Assembly (NCBI GenBank): GCA_030998225.1
Contig: JAPYXD010000698.1
Span: forward strand, 4,071,001 to 4,135,000
Direction: 5' to 3'
From: Diplolepis rosae
Taxonomy: Eukaryota > Arthropoda > Insecta > Hymenoptera > Diplolepididae
DNA length: 64,000 nucleotides
The notes beneath the pieces are model-generated. The model was not told the DNA's origin. It ran no database searches and was given only the letters and a program-made list of their open reading frames with translations. Made by a program: the position numbers and the translations under genes. Below, in pieces: positions 44,147 through 55,610 of the stretch (positions within the stretch are counted from its first letter, which is position 1; every line of letters starts with the position of its first letter).

Positions 44147-44797
44147 ATGTTAATTTCTTATTATTTTGGCATAGGGTCAGTTTCATCTTATTTTGTTCAA
44201 AGCCACATGTCTCGAGTCGGTTTTTAAAACAGTTCGGATCATTCTGTGAGAGACTCCGGTAACAAAGTCTTCACCGAAAAGTTTTCAAAAATCTAAACTA
44301 TGTTCGCGTTTTGCCATTGATAACCAATTTGGCACCCTTCTCTAATAATAAAATTTTCTAAAAAATTCCGGTCGGTTCGTGTGAAAAAAATTATTTATGT
44401 TCTTTCATTTATCCGGTTTTTTATTCACAGCGAACTCTAAATATTTTTTCAATTCACGTTGCTGCATACTGGACTACTTCATTTTGAATTGCAAGCTATG
44501 AGATAAGTTTTTGAATTTTGTGATAATTCTTAATTTAATTGTTTCCTATATTCTAATGTTCTATAGAAATTTCGAATTAATCTTTGAATTTATGGCATTG
44601 AAGAGGGCCCCCATATGTGGCCGAAACGTTTGCCTTTCTTTCCTTTTTGCGCATTTTTACATCTAATAGTGATATTTTTAATCAAACAAAATAAGATGAA
44701 ACTGACCCTATGCCAAAATAATAAGAAATTAACAAAAATTCTATGAATTTGGGTCAATATAATACTAGATATGTTATCAAGCATGTCACTTTAAAAT
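44147..44797 (+). mobile_element. Penelope-like inverted-repeat element, second family
   Basis: A perfect 50-bp inverted repeat lies at 44148-44197 and 44685-44734 and contains GGCATAGGGTCAGTTTCATC. The target sequence ATTATTTATTT of family B stands on both sides, giving a 10-12 bp duplication. A hammerhead-like motif precedes the right repeat. No coding capacity is present. Confidence 0.6.
44594..44634 (+). ncRNA. Decayed hammerhead-like motif
   Basis: GGCA, TTGAAGAG, stem II GGCC...GGCC, GAAAC, GTT and TGCC follow the hammerhead order, with GGCA/TGCC as a 4-bp stem I. The core CTGATGAG is changed at two positions. The second is a tolerated site, but C3 to U should abolish or strongly reduce cleavage. 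Confidence 0.5.
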
Positions 44798-45030
44798 TAT
44801 TTATTTAATTCAAATACAATACCGGCATAAACTTAAGAAATAATTTATTTTATTTTACTATCTTTGAACGAGGACGATTTTTTCATTATATGAAAGAAAA
44901 TATTTATGTGAATTACTTTACGTATGTACTTACGCGACTTCGTTTCATTTCTTTAATTTAGAGGGAAAAAACGATCAAAAAATTTCTTTAAATCAAAGAA
45001 ACGTTTCTTTGGCCATATATCAATGCACAA

Positions 45031-46095
45031 TCCTGATTTGCCCTTGTATTTCTGAAATTTAGAACTCGACGTTGTATAATAATCAAGTTCTTTAGTTGAT
45101 TTATTTTAATTTTTGGTAGCTTAACCAAATATTTCTTTAGGGGTAGATTGAATAAAAATGTATTTGTTTTCCAAACAAATGCTCACATCAAAAAGTATTT
45201 CTCTCTGTATTTATAAAACTATTGATCATTTTCTTTTTCCCCCTCAAATAAGGGATCAGTAAAGGGTATTTAGAAAATAGGTATGGAGTTAAGTGCTAGC
45301 CATGTGTCTTCCATGCACTTAGCATTATATGAGTTATGTATACATATATCACTCAAAGCTAATCTAGCCAGTCAGGCGAACGTACCGAATTCAATCTCTG
45401 GATGATGGCGACTATCTAATTGGTTGGCTTGGGTCTAAACACACTAAATGACCTTGGGTTACATTGAAACGAATGTTTTCAGTGCTTTTTGCATTCGTTA
45501 GTGCCCGCACGTTCACCTAATCGCGTATCTTCCTCGTAAAACTTTATTGTAGACAGTCGAATATTTAAGAAAAGAACGACATGGCAAATAAAAGAGTTTT
45601 TTCGACAAAATGATATAATTCCAATTTAAACAAATTTTAACAAGTACAAGTGGATGAAAAAAAATCCATTTACTGTCCACACGTTTTCATTAACATTAGT
45701 GTATTCTTATCTTTCTTTCGAGTAGACATGAGAAAACGCTTTGCTTGGACAATAAAGTTACACGTTGATTACCTAACCAATTTAGTGCTGTAATAGCTTA
45801 TTAAAGATGAATATGAGGAACTCTTTATGCATCAAGGAAATTAATTAATAGCTTAATTTATGCTTAAGCTTTTGTAACTATGCTTACTGCTAGAAAGCAA
45901 CCGGAAGTTAGTGTTGATGTACTGTGCGTTTGAAATTTCAAATTAACATATGTTGCTGTTAAGATATCAAACTTTAATTGCAATTTTAAAAAAATGCTTT
46001 TTAGGTTTTCAAAATTTAAAGATGTCCTATTAAAAAGTTGATGAGTCGATGGGGACAAAACTTCATTTGAAAGATAGAAAGTACGTTTGGAAGTA
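45031..46095. other. AT-rich DNA without recognised feature
   Basis: A slightly GC-richer patch at 45370-45540 (AGTCAGGCGAACGTACCG) has no open frame or repeat match. No gene was called. Confidence 0.4.
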
Positions 46096-47158
46096 CACCC
46101 AAAATAAAGTTTCTTTGATTCAAAAAAAATGTGTGCATTGCTATACGGTCAATGAAAAGTTTCCTTGATTTAAAGAAATTTCTTGATTGTTTTTTTCATT
46201 TGAATTAAAGAAATAAATATATACATAGTCGCATAGTACATACGTAAAGTAATTCACATGAATACTTTCTTTAATTTAAAGAAAAAATCGTCTTCGTTCA
46301 AAGATAAAAAAATAAAATAAATTATTTCTCAAGTTTATGCCGGTATTGTATTTGAATCAAATAAATATTTTTTTATATCGAATAAATAATCTTAAAAAAA
46401 TAATTTATTCTATCTAAAAAAGGCTTAAAAGGTGATTTCTTTGAGTCAAACAAATTTGTGCATTACTATACTGTCAAAGAAAAGTTTCTTTGATTCAAAG
46501 AAATTTCTTGATTATTGTTTTTCCTTTTAATTAAAAAAATTAATGTATACGCAGTCGCATATTACATACGTAATGTGATTAACAGAAATATTTTTATTGA
46601 TTTAAAGAAAAAATTGTCTTCGTTCAAGGTAATAAAATAAAATAAATTATTTCTTAAGTTTTCCCCGGTATTGTATTTGAATTAAATAAATAATCTTAAA
46701 AAAATCATTTCTTCCATCTAAAAAACGCTAAAAAAAGTCAAATAAATGTGTCCATTGCTATACATTCAGAGAAAAATTTCTTTGATTCAAAGAAATTTTT
46801 GGATAGCTCATTTTCTTTGAATTTGAGAAATGAATTTGTGCGTAGTCGCATAATTACATGTGTGATGTCGCTAATAGTAATATTTTCTTTAATTTAAATA
46901 AAAAATTGCCTTTGATCAAGGTAATAAAATTAAATAAATTATCTCTTATGTTTTTACCGGTATTGTATTTCAATCAAATAAATATTTTCTTCAATCAAAT
47001 AAATAATCTTAAAAAAATAATTTCTTTCATTTGAAAAAGGCTAAAAAGATGATTTCTAAAATCAAATAAATTTATATTTGTTCTTAAGGTGTTTTTATTT
47101 CGAATTGAAGTTAAAAAAAAACAATTTCTTTAATTTAAATGAAACTTTTTTCTGGGTG
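46096..47158 (+). mobile_element. MITE family B, copy 5 (complete, three internal units)
   Basis: The ends CACCCAAAATAAAGTTTC and GAAACTTTTTTCTGGGTG are inverted repeats with TA on both sides. The marker GTGCATTGCTATACGGTC or a variant occurs near 46133, 46458 and 46750, giving three tandem units of about 290-325 bp. It is non-coding. Confidence 0.8.
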
Positions 47159-47772
47159 TATGCTTGAGAGTTTTACTAACATTCGGGTCCTTTTCACATC
47201 TATATCCACAAATTCACGTAATTCATTTTTTATTTGTTCAATTATGCATTTATTCAAACATTATCTTTCGGAGATTGGATTAATTTCACGTGTATACCTA
47301 CCTGATAACGCTACGGGCTAGAATTTTAACTTCTTTTCTGTTTTTTTCCTATTGAAAAACAATCTGTTTGTCTCTTGTGACTTATCTATAAATTATTTAC
47401 GCAATTTTGTTTTTGTGTAAGAAAATGAGTATTTTCAATCAATAATTCTACCGTCAGCATGTGTAATAAAAGGGTATTATAAGATTGATAAAAACTCTTG
47501 TAATCACAAGATATAATTTCTCGATGCAGTAATGAAAAACAACTATTTTGCTTAGGTACACGGAAAAAAATAGTTCAGTAAAGTTTATAGAACTGTTCAA
47601 GAGTTGGGGATACAGGCATTTATGGAACAAAGTCCTGCAGAATTTACAGAACTTTTCAGTATAAAATACAGAACGTTCAAGAAAAATTCTTGAAAGTTCT
47701 ACATTAATTATGAAACGTTTTATAAATTTTGTAGAACTTTGTTCCGTAAATGCATGTATCCTTAACTCTTAA

Positions 47773-48494
47773 GGGGGTCGTCTACGTAGCGGCCTGATTT
47801 TCGAGCCTGTTTTTCAAAATTTATTACGAAGGAACGAAAAAAGATACTCACTCACTTTTTTTGTTTTTTGTTTATTTAATCGTAACCTTTCAAGAGGCAG
47901 AGTCATTGAAATTATATTTCTACATATTCGAGTGCAGGATGACCTTGAACGTGCCCTTATCAGGATTTCGATATCAATTTTCCTGCAAGATTTTGGGCCA
48001 ACCACGTAACCTACAACAAAAAATGAAACTAATCTATGATTTTTATTACATCAGCTATGCTTACACACGAGCTTTTTGTAAAATTCAAAAATCTCTCGAA
48101 ATGGTAGACATTTTTGAAAAAAAAGTTATTTTTCCCTTTTTTTTCAAATGTTTATTGCCTGTTATAATAATAAAAAACAATATTTTGTCAAAAGCTCGTG
48201 TCTAACTATAGCGACATGTTTTCTGAGCAAGTAAAAAAAGAAATCGCATCGATACGTGTAAAACTTTTCTTGAAATCGTGCAAGTTAGAAAAATACGACT
48301 TTCGGGAAAACGCGTTTAAAAGTCACAGGGAGCGCGCGGAAACACCGCGAGCGAGCATGCTCAACGCTCTATAGCTCAATAACCGTGAAGAGTTTACCCA
48401 AATCCTTTGAAAATAACATTCCTCACATCTTCCAAATGAAAATTATGTAAAAAAAAAAAACGATTTTTTGAAACTTTATATGTAGACGACCCCC
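47773..48494. mobile_element. Family H TTAA-type element, copy 3
   Basis: The left end GGGGGTCGTCTACGTA and the right end TATGTAGACGACCCCC are inverted repeats. TTAA flanks both sides (47769-47772 and 48495-48498). The intact family I copy has a single CTTAAA at this site (49859-49864), which proves duplication. The interior has TTTCGGGAAAACGCGTTTAA, related to copies 1 and 2. The 114-residue frame at 47861 lies inside and is not supported as a gene. Confidence 0.82.
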
Positions 48495-48524
48495 TTAAAT
48501 AGTTTTATGAATTTCATTGAACTA

Positions 48525-48723
48525 CACCCAGAAACCAGTTTCTTTGAATTGAAGAAAGTTTTGTTGATTCAAAAAAATGTTCTTTAATGTTAACAAATCT
48601 ATGTCATTGCTTTAGAGAAATTTTTTTTTAATCAAAAAAGCGTTCTTTAATTCAAATACATTTTTTCTTTGACTGTATATTAAAGAAATGTTTCTTTGAT
48701 TCAAAGAAACTGTTTTCACAGTG
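48525..48723 (+). mobile_element. MITE family B, copy 6 (short, 199 bp)
   Basis: It begins CACCCAGAAACCAGTTTC and ends GAAACTGTTTTCACAGTG, TA on both sides. The empty site is visible in family I copy 2 as GAACTATTTTTTT. Confidence 0.8.
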
Positions 48724-48739
48724 TATTTTTTTCCGTGTA

Positions 48740-49646
48740 TAGTGAAAAGAAAATTGAAATGAATTTATACCTTTTATTTTATTCTTGCAATTTATTAAAA
48801 TTAATTACATTAAATCGCACATTTTTAGATATGTGTACTATAGCGCACTCGTAAAGAGCATCTACGCATTTCCGGAACATAACAAACAGGTCTGCCATCG
48901 ATATATTCTTTCCTTCTCTCTCTCTCTCTTTGCTATTAATTTCAGTTATCGTTTCCAACCTATCGTCAGTTCGTTCTTTCATCGTGAAGAGGAAAATGGG
49001 TCAGCGAATCGCTACTTGGTTTATCATTCCATTTGCTCTTGTCCGGCACGATAATAAAAAGCAGTATAAGATCTTATAACTTATACTGAACCATTTAGCT
49101 CAATTAGAAAATATTTATCTCATTCTATTGATTATGAGATAGTTGGAAAAACGAATCAATATGGCCACTGGAGTTAATAGTCACATTTTGAAATGTATAT
49201 GATAAAATTAATCATATTTTATTGTATTGGTCTTCCCTTCTCACGGATAAAGAGTGATCTTCATATTCTCTACCCAAATCCAAATTTTTAATAATATTTT
49301 CTGCTAGATGGGGCTGGTAAGATAGCAAACAAATAAAAAACTTAGGAGCCTGTATGTCTGCCTGATTGTGATTAGATTCTCTTGCCTCTGCTATATATTT
49401 CGGTCCCTGTTCTAATCCGGGCAATCTCTATTATTATCTTGCAGTGATGCTCAACTCTTCGTAGTTATCTAATACTATTAAAAATATCTGCAGCTAAAAT
49501 TTATTCACAATTAAAACTACTTAGAGGAGAAACTGTAATCGGTTTTTACTGCATTCAAGATTCAGTATTCACGATTATTTTATGAGCATCGATTAGCATT
49601 TGAAAAGTATCTCAGAATGCTGCGCAATAGTGCAATTTTTAAATTA
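48740..49646. other. No gene called
   Basis: A CTCTCTCTCTCTTTGC tract followed by AATTTCAG at 48915-48945 looks like a splice acceptor, and a plus-strand frame YRFQPIVSSFF follows. No donor is convincing. A minus-strand frame at 49212-49424 shares CAGCCCCATC with 22560 and may be an old LTR piece. Confidence 0.35.
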
Positions 49647-49895
49647 CACGGCAAAAAATAGTTCAGTAAAGTTTATACAACTGTTCAAGAGTTGGGGATA
49701 CAGGCATTTACGGAAGAAAGTTCTGCAGGATTTAGAGAACTTTTCAATATAAAATACAGAACGTTTAGGAAATATTCTTGAAAGTTCCACATTAATTATG
49801 CAAATTTTTATAAATTTTGTAGAACTTTGTTGTGTAAATTCCTATATCCTTAAGTCTTAAACAGTTTTATAAACATTGAACTATTTTTTTCTGTG
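49647..49895 (+). mobile_element. Family I TA-type element, copy 2 (intact)
   Basis: The ends CACGGCAAAAAATAGTTCAG and CTATTTTTTTCTGTG are inverted repeats, TA on both sides. This 249-bp copy serves as empty site for the two insertions in copy 1. Confidence 0.82.
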
Positions 49896-49897
49896 TA

Positions 49898-50522
49898 TTT
49901 TACAGCGTCTAATGATTTTAGTAGATCTGGTAACAATATGTGGATTAGAAAAAAAAAATTTATTGACTGCGATTCGACACTGATTGCGATACTTTAGATT
50001 CATTAGCGATACGAATCTCTGGTTAATCTTTATGGGCGATTCATCCAAGTATTTTTGATCCCTAATTAAAAATCCAGCTGCAAAAATAATTACTTAACAA
50101 TTTTCTTGAATGCTATCGACTTTTAGATAGGACTAAAGTTTTAAAGCTTTTAATTAACGCGTTTTGATTAATCTCTTGTACTTATCAGTGAATAATTCGA
50201 AAATAGGTCCTCGAAATTTTCATTAAAAGTGAAATTTTTCAGTCAGGGTTTGGAAAACTATTTTAAAACACTTGATTGGAAAGTAGAAAAGATTAATAAA
50301 AACATCAATCAGAAGTTTAAGAAACTTTATAGTCCTATCCAAAAGTCAAAGACAATCAAAAGAAATTGCAACATTGATTTTTTCGTATATATTTCGTTCA
50401 TATATTTTCAGTTAAAAAATTGTATTGCTGTAGCCAAAATAGTTCGAAGTGCTGTGGTTAAATGAACAAAAAATTTGTTTATCCGTATAAGAAGGAATAT
50501 CTTTGATTAATCCAACTAAATA
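49898..50522. other. AT-rich DNA without recognised feature
   Basis: No repeat match, RNA gene or exon with good borders was seen. A 78-residue Lys-rich frame at 50229 lacks support. Confidence 0.4.
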
Positions 50523-50524
50523 TA

Positions 50525-50737
50525 CTCTCTAAATTTGAATCAGTCAAAATCTACTACTTTTCACTGAAATAATCAATGAAATTTGACTGATTTGACAGTG
50601 AAAAGTATTTTTTTCACTGATGAATCAGTGAAAATTAACTGATTTAACAGTGAAAAATACTTTTTCACTGATGAATCAGTGAAAAGGCAAATCACTGATT
50701 CAATCAGTGAAAATTTGACTGATTCAGATTTAGAGAG
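50525..50737. mobile_element. Palindromic MITE family A, copy 6
   Basis: The ends CTCTCTAAATTTGAATCAG and CTGATTCAGATTTAGAGAG are flanked by TA on both sides. It is 213 bp and the most regular copy, made almost wholly of CAGTGAAA/TTTCACTG modules. Confidence 0.9.
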
Positions 50738-50739
50738 TA

Positions 50740-51620
50740 CTCCTGGCGGAGGAATCAGATTTATGATTGTAGCGAGAAATGTTTTTTCAAAATGTAATTA
50801 TTCAACGCTTTTCCTGGGTATTTGCGTATTACCTAATCGATTAAAAATCTTTATTATTAGAATTATTTTGTATAATGCAATATTCTTTTTGGCTAAGTCA
50901 TACAGCAGCACATATGCATCGTTGCAAATATCACGTGTCGTACTCGTGAAAATTGTAAGAGGACCATGTTCTCTCTCTCTTGACCTTGCTTGAGTATTGC
51001 TATTTTCACTTTCCTTATCAGATATGCTTTTTTGTTTTCACAGTGAGTACACTGTAGACACACCTTTGACGATAAAAACTGTCAAGTTTCACTTTCTTTA
51101 TTACAGCAAAATATACATATATGCCATCTCATATGCTATACTTCTGCATTATGTCTGGAGCAGAGTTTAGTTTCTCAGGATAATTTATTAATCGTTTGAC
51201 AATAAGACAGATTAATATTTATGTTTATTGAAAATCAGCTATTATTTTGCTCGTAAACTGTGAAAAGTTCTCCGCAGAATTTCGGAGCAGCGGATGTGCC
51301 AAAAACGCGTAGAGATATGCCATACGAGCGCGAGTTCGATTCGATAAACACTTTATTTCTGGCTGTGTCGAAACTTTGCGGTGGTACACCGCATGCCGTG
51401 CACTACTAAAAATATGCTTCATCCCTTCTTCTTACCAATCTAACTACACATCGAAAATAGCCGAGAGAACACCTGGCACTTTGGTACTTTCCTTTCTCTA
51501 ACGTGGCTTTGAAAGTATTGTCAATCAAATTAAATTTTTATCGTTGCTCCTGAAATTCACTTCAAATTCCAATATATCAGTGAATACACGAAAATTAACA
51601 TAGATTTATTTATGATAATA
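50740..51620. other. Unassigned DNA, moderately GC-rich patch
   Basis: The stretch 51260-51420 is less AT-rich (GCGGTGGTACACCGCATGCC) and has an open minus-strand frame of 65 residues. No splice context, repeat match or known motif supports a gene. Confidence 0.35.
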
Positions 51621-51659
51621 TACGAAAAACAATAGTTCAATCAAATTAATAGAACTGTA

Positions 51660-52793
51660 CACAGAAAAAAATTGTCGCTTAAAATTTAACAGGCTATTCG
51701 AAGAGTCGTGGACAGAAAGTAAAATCGGAGAAAGTCTTGTAAGGATTCAATGACTTTTAGGAAATAGTAGAAAAAAATCGAATAACTTTTAAAAAACAAG
51801 ATTGAAGAAAAAAAGTAGCGTATTTATTATTATAAAAGTATTTTAAACACTAACTGATCTTTTCTAAGAAGTAATGAAAAGTTTCATAATCTTTGGATTC
51901 ATTTCTCATAGATTTTAAAAGACCATCGAATAATTTCAAATGAAAGTAATTCAAACAAATAGTTTTGTAAATTGTATTCTAAAGTCCATCAGATTTTATA
52001 TGCCGCCTTCTAAAATTTTCTCGACAGTCGCAAAAAACAAAGTTTTAACGAGTATTACTCGTTTGAGTTGAAACTTTTTGAAAATATAAGGCATTTTTTA
52101 AATTTTGTTAATTGCACATTTTTCAGAATAAAGTGTATTATGTCAAATTTGAAATTTATCTATTATTTTATTTTTGCCTTCAAACTCTGAATGTGATCCA
52201 AATATTTTACACAAGTCTCCACGACATGTATCGGCTATGCGGGTTAAGGCGTGCGATTAGAATTAGGTTAGGATGCGTGCGTGCGAGCGTTCGATTCTCG
52301 GTGCTGCGAACTGTTTATAAAAAATTGCGTTTCTGTAATGTTGTACAGTGTTAAATATAATAGTAAGTTCATATTAGGATTATATAGGTAATGTAGAAGT
52401 GAAAAATAATTAACTATATAAGTGCAAGATCATATCACAGAAAATAATATTTTCCTTTTTACACTGTTCAACATTTTCTTCGACTGTCACTTAGAATTTT
52501 GATGCCTGGTTTAGAGAAAATAAAAGCCACGGTGTTTTAAATTTTCCGCGACTGTCACTTAAACTTTCGAATTTACGTTTTACATTTTCAGCGATTATCA
52601 AGAAAACTTTATATCGTTCACCTTTAAATTTTAGAATTGAATTTTTTTAATTTTTCTCAACTTTTGTACATATTTCAGACGATTATTTATCATATTCTTC
52701 AATAAGGAGGTTCATAATATTTAGTCGACTTTCTAACCTATCCACGAATATTACACAAAGTCGATGACTTTTTAAGCGACAAATTTTTTTCAC
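51660..52793 (-). mobile_element. Family S TA-type element, copy B (uninterrupted)
   Basis: It begins CACAGAAAAAAATTGTCGC after TA and ends GCGACAAATTTTTTTCAC. It matches 35325-37414 in reverse but lacks the hammerhead palindrome. The corresponding site reads GTTAAATATAATAG at 52349-52362. It carries the tRNA-like module at 52224-52312 on the plus strand. Confidence 0.8.
52224..52312 (+). pseudogene. tRNA-like module in family S, copy B
   Basis: GGGTTAAGGCGTGCGATTAG and GCGTTCGATTCTCGGTGC match the D-arm and B-box-like parts of copy A. No functional anticodon arm is seen. Confidence 0.4.
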
Positions 52794-53062
52794 CTGTTTA
52801 GCCTTTTTAAATGGAAGAAATTATTTTTTAACATTATTCATTTGATTTATAATAATATTTATTTGATTCAAATACAGTACCGATAAAAACTTAAGATATA
52901 ATGTATTCAATTTTATTACCTTGAACAAAGAAAATTTTTCTTTAAATTAAAGAAAATATTTTTGTTAATAACATTACACATCTATACTTTTGTGACTGTG
53001 CATACATTAATTTTTCAAATTAAATGAAAAAAAGCAATCGAAAAATTTCTTTAAAACAAAAC
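52794..53062 (-). repeat. MITE family B fragment
   Basis: Blocks TTTTTAAATGGAAGAAATTA, AATACAGTACCGATAAAAAC and TTTCTTTAAATTAAAG match family B in reverse. It has no complete ends. Confidence 0.55.
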
Positions 53063-53239
53063 AGAGTTCTCGAAAATATACAGAACTTTTCTGAATAAAA
53101 TGTGGAACTTTAAATAATTTTCCGTGACTGTTTCGAATTTTATTCTGAAAATTTATTTTCCAGAACTTTGTTCTGTGAATGCCTGTATCCGCAACTCTTG
53201 AGCTGCCTTATAAACTTTGTTGAACTATTTTTTTCCGTG

Positions 53240-53803
53240 TAATTTTGAATAAATACGGTTCAGAACTATTATGCAACTTTGCACGTTGCAATTTTTGTTT
53301 CATACTTTTAATTTTCTTGTTATTTTTCCTAAGTCTATATCAATAGCTGATCGATCGTTTAGAAAATTTGACGCAAGTAAAAAAGACTAGATTAATTATT
53401 TTTTTGAATGGGGCACTTCAAAGGGTATTAGTGCTTGCTTTATATTTCTTCTAAACAAGCAGTCTATAAACTGACCAATTATTAAATCAATACGATTATT
53501 GATAAATGTAAGAAAATAAAATTGTGGCATATGATAAGGTAAGGTATGTGGATTATGCATTTAACGTCTGCAAAAAATATGTACGCATGCGGTACAACTG
53601 TCTCATTTGCCTTCTGAAGTTCATTTTCTATTCTTATAGACTCGAAATAATAACATGACAATACACATTCACAATCTTCATATTGAATTTAAATCTAGTT
53701 AAAAATACATTTCTGAATATTTAATTCCATTATGATTTCTAAAAAACTTAACTGGAGATTAAATACTATATCATTATTGCTAAATTCGATATTGAATTGG
53801 TTT
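53240..53803. other. AT-rich DNA without recognised feature
   Basis: No repeat match or exon was seen. This is the 3' flank of the tRNA gene that follows. Confidence 0.4.
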
Positions 53804-53811
53804 GCAAAAAA
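53804..53811 (-). terminator. RNA polymerase III terminator of tRNA-Lys(CTT)
   Basis: A run of T on the minus strand lies four bases beyond the tRNA 3' end. Confidence 0.8.
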
Positions 53812-53814
53812 ACT

Positions 53815-53887
53815 CGCCCAACGTGGGGCTCGAACCCACGACCCTGAGATTAAGAGTCTCATGCTCTACCGACTGAGCTAGCCGGGC
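53815..53887 (-). tRNA. tRNA-Lys (anticodon CTT)
   Basis: The minus strand reads a standard 73-nt tRNA: acceptor GCCCGGC with GTTGGGC, A box TAGCTCAGTCGG, anticodon arm TGAGACTCTTAATCTCA with CTT in the loop, and B box GGTTCGAGCCC. A seven-T pol III terminator follows immediately (53805-53811 on the plus strand as A). There is no intron. It looks functional. Confidence 0.97.
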
Positions 53888-53889
53888 GT

Positions 53890-54679
53890 GATGTTAATCT
53901 TGACCAAGACGAAGATTTTGAGCAGTGTGCAAACTTTCTAGTTCTAAAGATAATTTTCCGTTGAAAAAGGAGGTCAATAACTTTACGAGCTCATGATGTA
54001 CAGAATTAATGTCTTTAAGTGACATGACAAGAAGATCAAGAGGTTTTTTATGTGCCTAACGAATTATCTAGAAACACCACGTACAAGACAATAGAAATAA
54101 ATCGCTTCCTTGCTTCACATTCGACTTCGAAAATGTTGCTTTTGAATTCAAGCATCTTACCCTCGTTGACAAAAATATCAACTTCCTAGAATTAAGCATT
54201 TAAACAATATTTTTTTGGCACATTATCAAATTATTGTTATTTCAATCTTTCTAAAACGTGCGACTTTTCATATTTTCAACATTTTTTTAGATTTTTGATA
54301 GATATGGTTTGAAAACTATTTAGCTATTTGTTGAAAAGAAAACTTGTAATTATTGAATGTCATCAGCTTTAAACATTTTTTGCATTACGCATTTTGGAGT
54401 TTAAATCATTAAAATAAGAAACATCATGTTTTGTGGTTTACGTATTTTCATGTACATAGGCGAGCCTTGTGGACGTGACCTAAAGTATATTTGCAATCAT
54501 CGGTATTGGCAAAATTCCAGCTTTGAACACAATCTCCCCAGATTCTTAGATGCTCCTTACTCTGACCTTCAGGTTCATAGGTCAACGCACGCACGATTAC
54601 GGGTTTTTTCAGATTAATCATTTGAAGCTATATACACTTTCTTGACAATGAAATCAGGCAAGTGATTGCATAACTATAA
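53890..54679. other. Unassigned DNA with nuclear-receptor-like half sites
   Basis: TGACCT at 54563, AGGTTCA at 54571 and AGGTCA at 54579 form three closely spaced half sites. A 63-residue plus-strand frame at 54426 has no further support. Confidence 0.3.
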
Positions 54680-54850
54680 TTTTATAGCATTTTCTAGAAG
54701 AATTGCAGCCGACCTGAATTCATTTTTTTTTGCAACTATCATTATACTTGAGGCCATTAATAAATCGGACCACGTGACTAAATTATACATTAATTCGTTC
54801 ATGCAAGATAACTTTTTTGATTTACAAAAGATCTTTATAAGTTTTACTCG
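54680..54850 (+). repeat. Duplicated block ending in a MITE C left end, copy 1
   Basis: ATTTTATAGCATTTTCTAGAA, GCAGCCGACCTGAATTCA and CGGACCACGTGACTAAATTA recur in the same order at 55376-55560. The final part is the left end of family C. Confidence 0.7.
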
Positions 54851-54912
54851 AAAAAATATTTGGATGATCTAACCAAAATTTTGTCGGATCTACCAAAGAA
54901 TTTGTTTATCAC

Positions 54913-55257
54913 ACACGCAGAAAAAAGTTTTATTTCAATTTAAGAAATCGTTTTTTCTACTTCATTTCTTCAATCCGAAGTAAAACACCTTTAGAACAAA
55001 TTATTTTTTCAACATTATTTATTTGATTAAAAAAAATATTTTTTTGATTCTATTACAATACCGTCAAAAACATAAGAAATAATTTATTTAATTTCATTAC
55101 CTTGAACGGAGACAATTTTTTCTTGAAATTAAATTCAAAGAAAAAAACAATCAAGAAATTTCTTTAACTCAAAGAAAATTTTCTTTCACCGTATAGCAAT
55201 GCACAAATTTGTTTGATTCAAAGAAATTTTTTCTGAATCGAAGAAACTTTTTTTTAG
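54913..55257 (-). mobile_element. MITE family B, copy 8
   Basis: It begins ACGCAGAAAAAAGTTTTATT and ends CGAAGAAACTTTTTTTTAGG, with the family interior in reverse (AAATTATTTTTTCAACATTA and TTCACCGTATAGCAATGCAC). It is non-coding. Confidence 0.65.
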
Positions 55258-55375
55258 GTATATTTCAAAAATAAAAGATATTCAAGTATGCCAATTATTT
55301 ATGCACGATGAAATATATATATTATAAGAAAGTGGTAGATTAAAAAATTATTTATTTTTTATTTTTAATTAGTTT

Positions 55376-55560
55376 TGTGATTTTATAGCATTGTCTGGAA
55401 GAATTACAGCCGACCTAAATTCAATTTTTTGCAACTATCAATATACTTAAGGCTATGGATCAATCGGACCACGTGGTTAAATTATACATTAATTCATTCA
55501 TGCAAGCTAAATTTTTTAATTTACAAAAGATCTTTATGATAATCTGGGGAACGTAGCAAA
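55376..55560 (+). repeat. Duplicated block, copy 2
   Basis: It matches 54680-54850, including upstream non-MITE sequence GAATTACAGCCGACCTAAATT. The pair is a local duplication about 690 bp apart. MITE B copy 8 lies between. Confidence 0.7.
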
Positions 55561-55610
55561 AGGAAATAAAGCACTTCTGTTAAGGGAGTATGGTGGGTAC
55601 GGAGCTAGTC

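Larger units (their letters stand above)
43424..45030 (-). mobile_element. MITE family B, copy 4 (two units) with nested insertion
   Basis: Family B blocks run in reverse: CACTCAGAAAAAAGTTTTATTC, AATACCGGCATAAGCTTAAG, GAAACTTTTCTTTGACCGTAT. The motif AACATTATTTATT breaks at 44146 and resumes after 44797, marking the insertion. Confidence 0.6.
47559..48737 (+). mobile_element. Family I TA-type element, copy 1, with two insertions
   Basis: The ends CACGGAAAAAAATAGTTCAG and ATTTTTTTCCGTG are inverted repeats, TA on both sides. It matches the intact 249-bp copy at 49647-49895 once the insertions at 47773-48494 and 48525-48723 are removed. Confidence 0.8.
51621..53239 (+). mobile_element. Family I, copy 3, split by two elements
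   Basis: The left part ACGAAAAACAATAGTTCAATC and the right part ending ACTATTTTTTTCCGTG at 53239 belong to family I. A family S element (51660-52793) and a family B piece (52794-53062) lie between them. Confidence 0.6.

Noticed and set aside
49212..49424. Minus-strand 70-residue frame starting MPGLEQGPKY
   Set aside because: It starts without an ATG and shows no motif. Shared CAGCCCCATC with 22560 suggests a repeat.
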